Shown in pieces: positions 1-7,180 of a DNA stretch of 7,180 nucleotides. A model generated the notes under the pieces. That model was not told where the DNA came from. It saw nothing but the letters and a program-made list of their open reading frames with translations, and did not search any database. This stretch comes from Polaromonas sp. YR568 (GTDB lineage Bacteria > Pseudomonadota > Gammaproteobacteria > Burkholderiales > Burkholderiaceae), in the NCBI GenBank assembly GCA_945871335.1, contig CAMBWM010000119.1, positions 1 to 7,180 on the forward strand, given 5' to 3'. Made by a program: the position numbers and the translations under genes. Within the stretch, counting starts at the first letter, position 1. Every line of letters starts with the position of its first letter.

Positions 1-1083
1 AACGCGGAGTTGGTGGCACAAAACTTCATCAGCCGCCGCACACTCGACGAGAGCGCTGCCGCACAGCAGGTCGCTGAGGCCAAGCTGGCGGCACAAGACT
101 TCCTCAGCCGCCGCACGCTCGACGAGAGCGCTGCCGCTCAGCAGGTCGCCGAGGCCAAGCTGGCACTGGCCCGCGCCACACAATCCCGCCTGAAGATCAT
201 TGCACCCTTTGACGGTCTGGCCGGCATTCGCTCCGTCAACGTGGGTGATTACCTCAAAGACGGCGCTGACATCGTCAACCTCGAAGACATGGATGCTATT
301 TTTGTTGACTATCGTCTGCCTGAGCGCTTTCAGACCAAAATCCGCCGTGGGCAGTCCTCGGCGGTCGAGCTAGACGCTTTGCCAGGACGCAAATTTGCGG
401 CCACTGTTCTGGCCATTGACCCTCTGATTGACGCCAACGGCCGCTCCGTCGGTGTGCGTGCTTGCATTGACAACCGGCGGCTGCAATTGCGCCCTGGCAT
501 GTTCGCGCGTGTCAACGCGGTCTTTGGCCAACGTGACAATGCCCGCGTGATTCCTGAAGAGGCCATCGTGCCCCAAGGTGGCAAACAGTTTGTGATCAAA
601 GTGGTTAACGGCTCAACGCCCAACAGCCGCGTTACCCAGCGCGCTGAGGTCAAGCTTGGCTTGCGCAGCCCGGGCAAGGTTGAGGTGCTCGAAGGCTTGG
701 AGCCTGGCGAAACGGTGGTCACCGCCGGTCAGCAACGTTTGCAGCGTGACGGCACAGAGGTCCGGGTGATCGATCTGGCTCCCCCTGCCCCTGCGCAGCC
801 CCCCGCAGCCTCAGCCGCAGGTGCGCCAGGGCCTGATGCCGGTGGGAAACCTGCTGCTGCCGGAGGAAAACCTGCCGCCAAAGGCACTTCTAACGCCGGT
901 GCCAGGGCGGGTAACAGCAAAGCAGCTGTCGCTTTAGCGCCGCTGGTGGGCCCGGACCCTTGCCTGGCGGGTGTGGAAGATGCCGCGCCGCGCGGTGGTG
1001 GCGCTCGACCTTCTGCCGCGCCGACCCGCAAGCCCGTTTCTCTATCCAGCCCTGAGGCGCTGAGCACACTGGCGCCAGCCTGA
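1..1083 (+). CDS. RND efflux periplasmic adaptor subunit (membrane fusion protein), 5' end cut off by the window
   Basis: This is the C-terminal part of an AcrA/MexA-type adaptor, which links an RND permease in the inner membrane to an outer-membrane channel. The frame is open from base 1, so the start, the signal peptide and the first half of the lipoyl and hairpin domains are missing. Visible in order are the end of the alpha-helical hairpin (codons 1-60), the second lipoyl half with IIAPFDGLAG (about codons 65-85), the beta-barrel from about codon 95 with YRLPERF, and the membrane-proximal domain with RPGMFARV and the strand around VIPEEAIVPQGG (about codons 165-255). The hairpin carries a 25-residue tandem duplication (16-165), which is unusual. 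After TEVRVIDL comes a tail of about 100 residues rich in Pro, Ala and Gly, longer than the short tail of classical adaptors. The gene ends with TGA 30 bp before the permease start, so the two are almost certainly co-transcribed. The family is certain; substrate and pump name are not. Confidence 0.93.
   Translation, partial: NAELVAQNFISRRTLDESAAAQQVAEAKLAAQDFLSRRTLDESAAAQQVAEAKLALARATQSRLKIIAPFDGLAGIRSVNVGDYLKDGADIVNLEDMDAIFVDYRLPERFQTKIRRGQSSAVELDALPGRKFAATVLAIDPLIDANGRSVGVRACIDNRRLQLRPGMFARVNAVFGQRDNARVIPEEAIVPQGGKQFVIKVVNGSTPNSRVTQRAEVKLGLRSPGKVEVLEGLEPGETVVTAGQQRLQRDGTEVRVIDLAPPAPAQPPAASAAGAPGPDAGGKPAAAGGKPAAKGTSNAGARAGNSKAAVALAPLVGPDPCLAGVEDAAPRGGGARPSAAPTRKPVSLSSPEALSTLAPA
16..165 (+). 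repeat. Tandem direct duplication, 2 x 75 bp, in the adaptor hairpin
   Basis: Copy 1 is 16-90 and copy 2 is 91-165, directly abutting and in frame. By eye they differ at 6 of 75 bases. Four changes are silent and two are conservative (Asn to Asp and Ile to Leu). Each copy encodes 25 residues containing SRRTLDESAAAQQVAEAKLA. The exact unit boundary could be shifted by a few bases. Because the copies have diverged, this is not a simple assembly collapse or expansion error. Confidence 0.95.
841..882 (+). repeat. Short imperfect direct repeat (2 x 21 bp) in the adaptor tail
   Basis: Two adjacent 21-bp units (841-861 and 862-882) encode GGKPAAA and GGKPAAK. They lie in the low-complexity Pro/Ala/Gly tail of the adaptor. 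This looks like simple slippage-derived sequence within a flexible linker or tail, with no separate function visible. Confidence 0.6.
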
Positions 1084-1113
1084 ATTTTCAAGTCCTAACC
1101 GGGAATATCGACC

Positions 1114-4100
1114 ATGCAAATAGCCGAAATATCCATACGTCGCCCGGTCTTTGCGACCGTGCTGTCACTGCTGATCGTGTTGATTGGTGCAGTCAGTTTT
1201 AACCAACTCACCGTGCGCGAGTACCCGAAGATCGACGTCCCGGTGGTCACCGTCAGCGTGCGTTATCTGGGCGCTTCTGCTGAAGTGATCGAGTCGCAGG
1301 TAACCAAACCCCTGGAAGACTCGATTGCCGGTATTGACGGTGTGGATGTGATCACCTCTACCAGTCGCGCCGACCAGGGCCAGATCAGTGTGCGCTTCCG
1401 GCTTGAAAAAGACTCCGATTCGGCCGCCGCTGAAGTGCGTGACCGCACCTCGCGCGTTCGCAATCGCTTGCCGCAGGCTATTGATGAGCCGGTGATCGCC
1501 AAGGTGGAGGCTGACGCCTTTCCCGTGATTCAACTGGCCTTTTCAAGTGATTCTCTGACGCCGCTGCAAATCAACGACCTGATTAATCGCATCGTCAAGC
1601 CGCGTTTGCAGACCGTCACCGGCGTGGCGGATGTGCGCATTTTCGGGGAGCGCAAGTACGCCATGCGGGTCTGGCTGGACACGGACCGGCTGGCCGGCTA
1701 CAAGCTCACCACGCAGGACGTTGAAGACTCTATCCGCCGCAGCAACCTGGAGTTACCGGCCGGCCGTATTGAGTCGCAGCAGCGTGAATTCAGCGTGACC
1801 GCGCAGACCAATTTGATCCGGCCCGGCCAGTTCTCCGATATCGTCATCAAGACTGTCAATGGTTTTCCGGTCAAGATTCGTGACGTGGCCCGGGTTCAGG
1901 AGGGCCCTGCCGACGAGCGTTCCGCCGTTCGTTTGAACGGTCGCTCGGCCGTAGCTGTGGGCGTGATTCGACAGGCCACTGCCAACCCGCTGGATTTGTC
2001 GCAGGGTGTGCGCGATGCTATCCCCAAGCTCAAGAGCGACCTGCCGGCTGACATGATGATTGACGTGGCCAACGACAACTCGACATTTATTGACCGCTCC
2101 ATCAAGAACGTTTACACCACGATTCTGGAAGCTGCGCTGTTGGTGGCCCTGGTGATCTTCGTCTTTTTACGCACCCTGCGCGCATCCATCATTCCGATCA
2201 TCACCATCCCGGTGAGTCTGTTGGGCACTTTTGCTTTGATGTCGCTGGCCGGTTTTTCCATCAACACGCTCACCTTGCTGGCTCTGGTGCTGGCCATCGG
2301 CCTGGTGGTGGATGACGCGATCGTCATGCTTGAAAATATTTTCCGGCACATTGAAGAGGGTATGGACCCTTTTTCTGCCGGCATCAAAGGTGCCCGTGAA
2401 ATCGGTTTTGCGATTGTCACTATGACGGCGACCTTGGTGGCCGTTTATGCCCCGCTGGCCTTCACCCCCGGCCGAACCGGCCGCTTGTTCATTGAATTTG
2501 CATTGGCCTTGGCTGGCGCGGTGGTGGTGTCTGGCTTTGTCGCTTTGACGCTGACACCCATGATGTGCACAAAGTTTTTGCGTCACAACCCCAAACCCAA
2601 TTTGTTTGACCGCTCGATGGAGCGCTTGCTGACATCTGTTTCCAACGGATATGGCAATGCGCTGCGCTGGATTGTCACGCGACGCTACCAGCCCGGTCCG
2701 AACGCAGGATTCGGCGGCATGCTCATCTCTTGGGTGCTGCAGGCGCGCTGGTTGGTTTTGATCGGTATGGGCTTGATTGCTGTTTCGATCACCCTGATTG
2801 CCCCGACCATAAAGCAAGAGTTGTCGCCCATGGAAGACCGTGGCGTGATCCTGGCCAACGTCAATTCGCCTGACGGTTCCACCCTGGCTTACACCGATCG
2901 CTACGCCCGAGCGATGGAGAAAATGGGTCAGCCCTTCAAAGAATTTGACCGGATTTTTGTCAGCTCCGGCAGTCCTACGGTGGCGCAGGCCACGATGATT
3001 TTCCGCACTGTGGATTGGGAAGACCGTAAGCGTTCCACCATGGAGATTGCACGCGAGTTGCAGCCTAAATTTGCTTCACTAGCGGGCATCAATGCTTTTC
3101 CGATCACGCCGCCTTCCTTGGGTCAGGGTTTTCGGGAGCGGCCTATCAACTTCGTGATCCAGACTTCTGACAGCTACCAAAACCTTAACTCGGCAGTGCG
3201 CCAGATGCTGGACGAGATCGCTAAAAATCCGGGCATCGTTTCGCCGGACGTCGATTTGCGTTTGAACAAGCCAGAGCTTCGAATTGACATTGATCGCGCC
3301 AAAGCTTCTGAACTGGGCGTTAACGTCGATGTGGTGGCCAGGGCTGTTGAAACATTGCTGGGCGGGCGCAACGTGACACGCTACAAGCGTGACGCCGAAC
3401 AGTTCGATGTGATCGTGCAGACACAGGCCAGCAACCGCAACACCCCCGATGATATTGACCGTATTTATGTGCGTGGACGCAATGACACCATGATCCCGCT
3501 GGGCGCCCTGGTTAAGGTGCGTGAAACCGTTTCGCCTCGTGAGCTCAATCACTTCGGTCAGCGCCGTTCGGCCACCATCACGGCCAATCTGGCGGGCGAT
3601 TATTCATTGGGTGAAGCATTGGGCTTTTTAGATAAGACGGCCGCCAAGGTACTCAAAAGCGGCTACACCACTGAGCTCAACGGTACTTCGCGTGAGTTCA
3701 AAAAATCGCAAGGCGCTTTGATCATTGTTTTTGGTTTGGCTTTGGTGTTTATTTTCCTGGTACTCGCGGCCCAGTTTGAGAGCTTCGTTGACCCGCTGGT
3801 GATCTTGCTGTCGGTGCCGCTGTCCATGATTGGCGCCTTGCTTGCGCTCAAGTGGAGCGGCGGCTCCCTCAATGTGTATTCGCAGATTGGCTTGATCACC
3901 CTGGTCGGGCTGATCACCAAGCACGGCATTTTGATTGTCGAGTTCACCAACCAGCTACGCGGTCAGGGCATGACCATGATTGATGCCGTCGTCAAAGCTG
4001 CGTCTCAGCGCCTTCGTCCCATCATGATGACGACCGGTGCCATGGTGCTGGGGGCCTTGCCGCTGGCGTTGGCCACAGGCGCCGGGTCTGAATCCCGTAT

Positions 4101-4287
4101 GCAAATCGGTTGGGTGATTGTGGGGGGCATGTCGCTGGGCACTGTGCTGACCGTTTTTGTGGTGCCTACCATGTACACCCTTTTTGCGCGCAAGAAGGTA
4201 CCGGGAGCCAGTAAGCGCGAGGCGCATGAGAGCCCGGTTGCCGGCGAGCATGGCCATGGCATAGCGCCCGAGATCATCGCCAAGTAA
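1114..4287 (+). CDS. Efflux RND transporter permease subunit, HAE-1 (AcrB/MexB-type) family
   Basis: This is a complete inner-membrane proton/substrate antiporter of 1057 residues, close to the roughly 1050 usual for the family. TM1 is at about residues 11-30, followed by a large periplasmic loop. TM2-TM6 span about 334-485, TM7 about 545-563, then a second periplasmic loop, and TM8-TM12 about 868-1026. Proton-relay residues are in place: D400 and D401 in TM4 (GLVVDDAIVMLENI), K936 in TM10, and R966 and T973 in TM11, which match AcrB D407, D408, K940, R971 and T978. TM10 reads ITKHGILIVEF rather than the AcrB-like KNAILIVEF, pointing to a different HAE-1 subgroup. The ATG start fits the family N-terminus (IRRPVFA). 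Only a weak GGGA lies 9 bases upstream. The gene follows its adaptor by 30 bp and no outer-membrane channel gene follows. Drugs, solvents or other amphiphiles are possible substrates; the sequence does not say which. Confidence 0.97.
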   Translation: MQIAEISIRRPVFATVLSLLIVLIGAVSFNQLTVREYPKIDVPVVTVSVRYLGASAEVIESQVTKPLEDSIAGIDGVDVITSTSRADQGQISVRFRLEKDSDSAAAEVRDRTSRVRNRLPQAIDEPVIAKVEADAFPVIQLAFSSDSLTPLQINDLINRIVKPRLQTVTGVADVRIFGERKYAMRVWLDTDRLAGYKLTTQDVEDSIRRSNLELPAGRIESQQREFSVTAQTNLIRPGQFSDIVIKTVNGFPVKIRDVARVQEGPADERSAVRLNGRSAVAVGVIRQATANPLDLSQGVRDAIPKLKSDLPADMMIDVANDNSTFIDRSIKNVYTTILEAALLVALVIFVFLRTLRASIIPIITIPVSLLGTFALMSLAGFSINTLTLLALVLAIGLVVDDAIVMLENIFRHIEEGMDPFSAGIKGAREIGFAIVTMTATLVAVYAPLAFTPGRTGRLFIEFALALAGAVVVSGFVALTLTPMMCTKFLRHNPKPNLFDRSMERLLTSVSNGYGNALRWIVTRRYQPGPNAGFGGMLISWVLQARWLVLIGMGLIAVSITLIAPTIKQELSPMEDRGVILANVNSPDGSTLAYTDRYARAMEKMGQPFKEFDRIFVSSGSPTVAQATMIFRTVDWEDRKRSTMEIARELQPKFASLAGINAFPITPPSLGQGFRERPINFVIQTSDSYQNLNSAVRQMLDEIAKNPGIVSPDVDLRLNKPELRIDIDRAKASELGVNVDVVARAVETLLGGRNVTRYKRDAEQFDVIVQTQASNRNTPDDIDRIYVRGRNDTMIPLGALVKVRETVSPRELNHFGQRRSATITANLAGDYSLGEALGFLDKTAAKVLKSGYTTELNGTSREFKKSQGALIIVFGLALVFIFLVLAAQFESFVDPLVILLSVPLSMIGALLALKWSGGSLNVYSQIGLITLVGLITKHGILIVEFTNQLRGQGMTMIDAVVKAASQRLRPIMMTTGAMVLGALPLALATGAGSESRMQIGWVIVGGMSLGTVLTVFVVPTMYTLFARKKVPGASKREAHESPVAGEHGHGIAPEIIAK

Positions 4288-4313
4288 AGACGGGCCTTGT
4301 GAGCTGGCGGCGA

Positions 4314-5609
4314 TTAAATGGCGCCGTCAAACATCATCACGTCAACCAGGTCGCCCGGTGCGACATGGCCTTGTCCGTGATGCAGAACGATGAGGCCATT
4401 GGCCTCGGTCATGGAGCTGAGCACACCGGAGCCCTGGTTTCCGGTGGTTCTGACCTGCAAGGATCCGTCGTCACCACTTGAGACCCAGCCTCGTTGGTAC
4501 TCGGTTCTGCCCGCCTTTTTGCGCAGCGCTTCCTGGCTGTGGGCCTTGAGAAGTGGCGTGGCCTTGTCGGTGCAGCCCATCATTTGCAGCAGCGCAGGCC
4601 GCACAAAAGCCAAAAATGTGACCATCACCGCCACCGGGTTGCCGGGCAGGCCAAAGAGCACCGTACCCAGTTCCGCACCTGGGCGGGCCGCGATACGACC
4701 CACCGCCATCGGTCTGCCGGGGCGCATGGCAATGCGCCAGAAAGCCACATCACCCAGCTTTTTCATCATGGCCTTGGTGTGGTCGGCCTCGCCAACGCTC
4801 ACCCCGCCACTGGTGATGATGGCGTCGGCCCGGGCCGACGCCGTACGAAATGCAGCCTCGAGCTCGCCCGGATTGTCTTTGATGACGCCCATGTCAATCA
4901 CTTCACAGCCTAAGCGCCGGAGCAATCCAAAGACGGTGTAACGGTTGCTGTCGTAGATGGCACCCTCACGGGGTGCTTGACCGAGCGAGAGTATTTCGTC
5001 ACCGGTTGAAAAGTAGGCCACGCGCAGTGTTCTAAAGCATGGCAGCGTGTCCAAGCCCAGCGACGCAGCCAGACCCAGCCGGGCCGGCGTGATCGTTTGG
5101 CCCCGAAGCAAGGCGGGGTGGCCCAAAGCTACATCTTCCCCGCATAAGCGCCGGTTGTCGCCGGCTGCCAGCAGGCCTGGCGCAATCACAATGTGCTCGC
5201 TGTTGCCTTCAGCAAAGCTGACCATTTCTTGTGGAACCACGGTATCAAAGTCAACCGGCATGATGGCACCGGTCATGATCTTGACGCACTCGCCGATGCC
5301 GGCCTTGCCCGCCCAGGCTTTGCCTGCAAACGCTGTGCCGACCACCCGCAACTGCAGTGCTTGGCCTGCTTGTAGTTGGCGGCCGATAAAGGCATAGCCG
5401 TCCATAGCTGAGTTGTCATGCGGCGGTACGTTCAGAGGTGAGTTCACATCGTCTGCCAGCACTTTGCCCAGTGCCTCGAACAATGGCAGCGATTGCGATT
5501 CGCGTACCGGCGTGACCAGGCGCGCTAAGAAATCGAGTACAGCCTCAGCCGGCAGGGCTTGCGGGTCGTAGCCTTGCAGTTCGGCGGCGATCTGGGCAAT
5601 GGTTTTCAT
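4314..5609 (-). CDS. moeA: Molybdopterin molybdenumtransferase MoeA
   Basis: MoeA catalyses ligation of molybdate to the dithiolene of adenylylated molybdopterin in the cytoplasm, giving active molybdenum cofactor. The protein has 431 residues, a little longer than the roughly 410 of E. coli MoeA. Family motifs are present in order: DNSAMDGYA (D65-Y72), KIMTGAIMP, STGDEI (D204, E205), YDSN, TSGGVSVGEADHTK (266-279) in the MPT-binding MogA-like domain, MRPGRPMAVG, and GLPGNPVAV (from G320). The C-terminal beta-barrel domain follows, with NQGSGVLSSM near the end. The ATG at 5609 gives the usual N-terminus. No clear Shine-Dalgarno sequence precedes it, and no other start codon lies between it and mobA. 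It is the last visible gene of moaA-mobA-moeA, 29 bp after mobA, so it is probably expressed by read-through or translational coupling. It converges on the permease gene with 26 bp between the stop codons. Confidence 0.97.
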   Translation of the reverse strand: MKTIAQIAAELQGYDPQALPAEAVLDFLARLVTPVRESQSLPLFEALGKVLADDVNSPLNVPPHDNSAMDGYAFIGRQLQAGQALQLRVVGTAFAGKAWAGKAGIGECVKIMTGAIMPVDFDTVVPQEMVSFAEGNSEHIVIAPGLLAAGDNRRLCGEDVALGHPALLRGQTITPARLGLAASLGLDTLPCFRTLRVAYFSTGDEILSLGQAPREGAIYDSNRYTVFGLLRRLGCEVIDMGVIKDNPGELEAAFRTASARADAIITSGGVSVGEADHTKAMMKKLGDVAFWRIAMRPGRPMAVGRIAARPGAELGTVLFGLPGNPVAVMVTFLAFVRPALLQMMGCTDKATPLLKAHSQEALRKKAGRTEYQRGWVSSGDDGSLQVRTTGNQGSGVLSSMTEANGLIVLHHGQGHVAPGDLVDVMMFDGAI

Positions 5610-5638
5610 GGTTTGGCTGCGTTGTTGGCGCTTGGACT

Positions 5639-6256
5639 TCAGCGCTTTTCCAGCTGGTGCAGCTCGGCCAGCGTGTTGGCATTGAAAAATGCCTGGGGGT
5701 CATCGCCCGGTAGATCAAAAGGCACCAGCGCGGTCTTGTGCAGGGCTGTCCAAGCGTCGATTTTCCGGCCGCCACCATGTGTGAAACGGACCACGCTCTC
5801 CAACATGACTGAACGCATCAGGCAAAACACCGGCTGGGCGCGCAAATGCCCGTCTTCTTCTCGGGCGGTGGCCATGGCGATCTCGGCGTCTTCAGTTTCC
5901 AGCGCTGAGACCAGACGGGCCACCAGGTCGAGCGGGAACAAGGGCGTGTCGCAGGGCACGGTCACCACAAACGCGGTTTCGGCACGCTCAAGACCGGTCA
6001 GAAAACCGGCCAATGGGCCGGCAAAATTGCCCATGCTGGCGGCATCCGGCCAAACCGGCACGCCAAAAGATTCGTAAGCGGCCAGGTTGCGGTTGGCATT
6101 GATTAGCAATTCGCCCACCTGCGGGCTCAGGCGCAACTGGGTGTGCAGCGCCAGTGGCACGCTGTTGAAGTTTTGCAGGCCCTTGTCAGCCCCACCCATG
6201 CGGGAGCCGCGGCCACCGGCAAGGATCACGCCGGTAATGTCAGAAAGGTCGATCAT
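5639..6256 (-). CDS. mobA: Molybdenum cofactor guanylyltransferase MobA
   Basis: MobA transfers GMP from GTP onto molybdenum-bound molybdopterin, leading to the bis-MGD cofactor of DMSO-reductase-family enzymes such as nitrate reductase and formate dehydrogenase. The protein is 205 residues, a normal length. It begins with the nucleotide-binding signature [15 protein letters not shown] (12-26). INANR (52-56), WPD (69-71), [10 protein letters not shown] (80-89) and the metal-binding VPCDTP with D103 follow. A C-terminal NANTLAEL matches the family's N-x-N-T-x-x-L ending. The start is well fixed: an in-frame TGA lies 9 bases upstream of the ATG, and the next Met (M20) is inside the GTP motif. 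No good Shine-Dalgarno sequence is visible. The gene sits 67 bp after moaA, with a palindromic repeat in the gap, and 29 bp before moeA. Confidence 0.96.
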   Translation of the reverse strand: MIDLSDITGVILAGGRGSRMGGADKGLQNFNSVPLALHTQLRLSPQVGELLINANRNLAAYESFGVPVWPDAASMGNFAGPLAGFLTGLERAETAFVVTVPCDTPLFPLDLVARLVSALETEDAEIAMATAREEDGHLRAQPVFCLMRSVMLESVVRFTHGGGRKIDAWTALHKTALVPFDLPGDDPQAFFNANTLAELHQLEKR

Positions 6257-6275
6257 GAGGGACAGTCAATAGTCG

Positions 6276-6307
6276 GGGATGGATACCTGCCTTCGCAGGG
6301 ATGACGG
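6276..6307. repeat. Interspersed palindromic repeat (REP/dRS3-like) between moaA and mobA
   Basis: The element contains ATACCTGC (6283-6290), a CTTC loop and GCAGGGAT (6295-6302). The stem has five perfect pairs (CCTGC/GCAGG), one mismatch and two further A-T pairs. The flanks GGATGGAT and GATGACGG match the general pattern of a family of short palindromes scattered through beta- and gammaproteobacterial genomes, typified by Neisseria dRS3-like elements. Read on the + strand from the ATG at 6279 it gives MDTCLRRDDG, the sort of peptide often mis-annotated from such repeats. No poly-T run follows the stem in the direction of the operon, so a terminator role is unlikely. Family membership is recalled from memory and was not searched. 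Confidence 0.72.
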
Positions 6308-6323
6308 AAAAATGCACACCAAC

Positions 6324-7180
6324 TCAGCCGCCGATATAACTCATCTCAACGCGTTTCAGGCCTTCGCCGGGCGTTGTGTCGGCGGGCAGGGCGGCGCGCA
6401 GCTCAGAATAGCGGTCGTCTCTGTTTTGCCAGATTTGCGCGACAGCGCCTGCGATTTGGGCGTCTGAAAATTCACCGCGCAGCAGGGCGCGCAGGTCGTG
6501 TCCCTGGCTGGCGAACAGGCATAAAAACAGCTTACCTTCGGTTGACAGGCGGGCTCGATTGCATTCACCGCAAAATGCTTGGGTGACGCTGCTGATCACG
6601 CCAACTTCGCCTGCGCCGTCCGCATAGCGCCAACGCCCGGCAGTTTCGCCGGCATAGTTGGGTGCGGTGGCCGTCAGCGCAAACTCGGTCTGCAGGCGTT
6701 CGATTACCTGCGCCGATGGCAGCACCTCGTCCATGCGCCATCCGTTGGTCGCACCTACGTCCATGTATTCGATGAAACGCAGCACAACGCCTGTGTTGCG
6801 GAAATGGCGCGCCATGGGAATAATTTGGTCGTCGTTGGTGCCGCGCTTGACCACCATGTTGACCTTGATAGGCGTCAGGCCTGCATGCTGAGCCGCTTCA
6901 ATGCCCTTGAGCACATCGGCCACCGGAAAGTCCACGTCGTTCATGCGCCGGAACACAGCATCGTCCAAGCCGTCAAGGCTGACCGTGATGCGTTGCAGGC
7001 CGGCGTCTTTCAGGCTTTGGGCTTTTTTGGCCAGCAGCGATGCATTGGTTGTGAGTGTGATGTCCAAGGGCTGCCCACCCGGCGTCTGGATTTTGGCCAA
7101 CATCCCGATCAGCACTTCCAGGTGCTTGCGCAGCAGCGGCTCGCCACCCGTCAGGCGGATTTTCTCGACGCCGTGGGCGA
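6324..7180 (-). CDS. moaA: GTP 3',8-cyclase MoaA (radical SAM), N-terminus cut off by the window
   Basis: MoaA is the radical SAM enzyme that, with MoaC, converts GTP to cyclic pyranopterin monophosphate, the first step of molybdenum cofactor synthesis. The frame stays open to base 7180, so this is a partial gene of about 285 codons out of the usual 320-380. The N-terminal CxxxCxxC cluster site lies outside the window. The visible part starts with [15 protein letters not shown] (7110s-7160s), the SAM-binding GGEP region. [28 protein letters not shown] and [10 protein letters not shown] follow. The second, GTP-binding Fe-S site is intact: CGEC with a third Cys 13 residues later (codons 6570-6572, 6561-6563 and 6519-6521). 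The protein ends in Gly-Gly, the conserved C-terminal tail needed for GTP cyclisation in this family. An internal GTG at 7115 is not the start, because conserved sequence continues upstream. It is the first visible gene of the operon, and its promoter is outside the window. Confidence 0.96.
   Translation of the reverse strand, partial: AHGVEKIRLTGGEPLLRKHLEVLIGMLAKIQTPGGQPLDITLTTNASLLAKKAQSLKDAGLQRITVSLDGLDDAVFRRMNDVDFPVADVLKGIEAAQHAGLTPIKVNMVVKRGTNDDQIIPMARHFRNTGVVLRFIEYMDVGATNGWRMDEVLPSAQVIERLQTEFALTATAPNYAGETAGRWRYADGAGEVGVISSVTQAFCGECNRARLSTEGKLFLCLFASQGHDLRALLRGEFSDAQIAGAVAQIWQNRDDRYSELRAALPADTTPGEGLKRVEMSYIGG

Noticed and set aside
729..1091. Open frame of 120 codons on the minus strand opposite the adaptor tail
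   Set aside because: It is Ala/Gly-rich low complexity and is the antisense of a GC-rich Pro/Ala tail, where stops are rare. No domain or start signal supports it.
2167..2817. Open frame of 216 codons on the minus strand inside the permease gene
   Set aside because: The translation is rich in His, Gln, Arg and Asp with no domain, and lies wholly opposite a strongly conserved permease coding sequence.
4308..4326. Possible terminator stem CGGCG/CGCCG at the convergent junction
   Set aside because: The stem is only five pairs with a nine-base loop, overlaps the moeA stop and last codons, and is not followed by a T-run on either strand.
4494..4913. Open frame of 139 codons on the + strand opposite moeA
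   Set aside because: It is antisense to conserved MoeA motifs, has a basic and His-rich composition, and has no recognisable family or ribosome binding site.
6283..6310. The moaA-mobA hairpin as a Rho-independent terminator
   Set aside because: In the direction of the operon (minus strand) the T-rich stretch precedes the stem instead of following it. On the + strand the stem is followed by an A-rich sequence.
6279..6467. Small + strand open frame beginning MDTCLRRDDG
   Set aside because: Its start comes from the palindromic repeat and the rest is antisense to the conserved C-terminus of moaA. Such peptides are typical false calls from this kind of repeat.
1..7180. Mobile element, CRISPR, phage or defence system
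   Set aside because: Every substantial stretch is accounted for by two housekeeping-type operons in intact conserved frames. No transposase, integrase, spaced repeats, tRNA or attachment-site signature was seen.

Overview
The window is gene-dense, fairly GC-rich bacterial DNA carrying two ordinary operons that converge near position 4300. Protein wording, codon use and the gene order moaA-mobA-moeA suggest a betaproteobacterium of the Burkholderiales, probably Comamonadaceae-like (Rhodoferax/Polaromonas type). That placement is an inference from general familiarity, not a database result.

Positions 1-4287 (+ strand) hold the end of a two-gene RND efflux operon. The periplasmic adaptor (membrane fusion protein) is cut by the left edge of the window. 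It is followed 30 bp later by a complete inner-membrane HAE-1 (AcrB-type) proton-driven permease. The adaptor clamps the permease trimer and would connect it to a TolC-type outer-membrane channel. No channel gene is present here, so it lies upstream or elsewhere. The exported substrate cannot be told from the sequence.

Positions 4314-7180 (- strand) hold a molybdenum cofactor (Moco) operon, transcribed moaA -> mobA -> moeA. moaA runs off the right edge and lacks its N-terminus. MoaA starts the pathway from GTP, MoeA inserts molybdate into molybdopterin, and MobA adds GMP to make the bis-MGD form used by DMSO-reductase-family enzymes. MoaD/MoaE/MoaC/MogA-type functions are not in the window.

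No RNA gene, insertion sequence, CRISPR array or convincing promoter or terminator was found. Both operon promoters should lie outside the window. There is no gene-free stretch longer than 68 bp. The points worth a second look are a 75-bp in-frame tandem duplication covering the hairpin-tip region of the adaptor, a long Pro/Ala-rich adaptor tail, and a short interspersed palindromic repeat between moaA and mobA. I see no evidence of an undescribed system.
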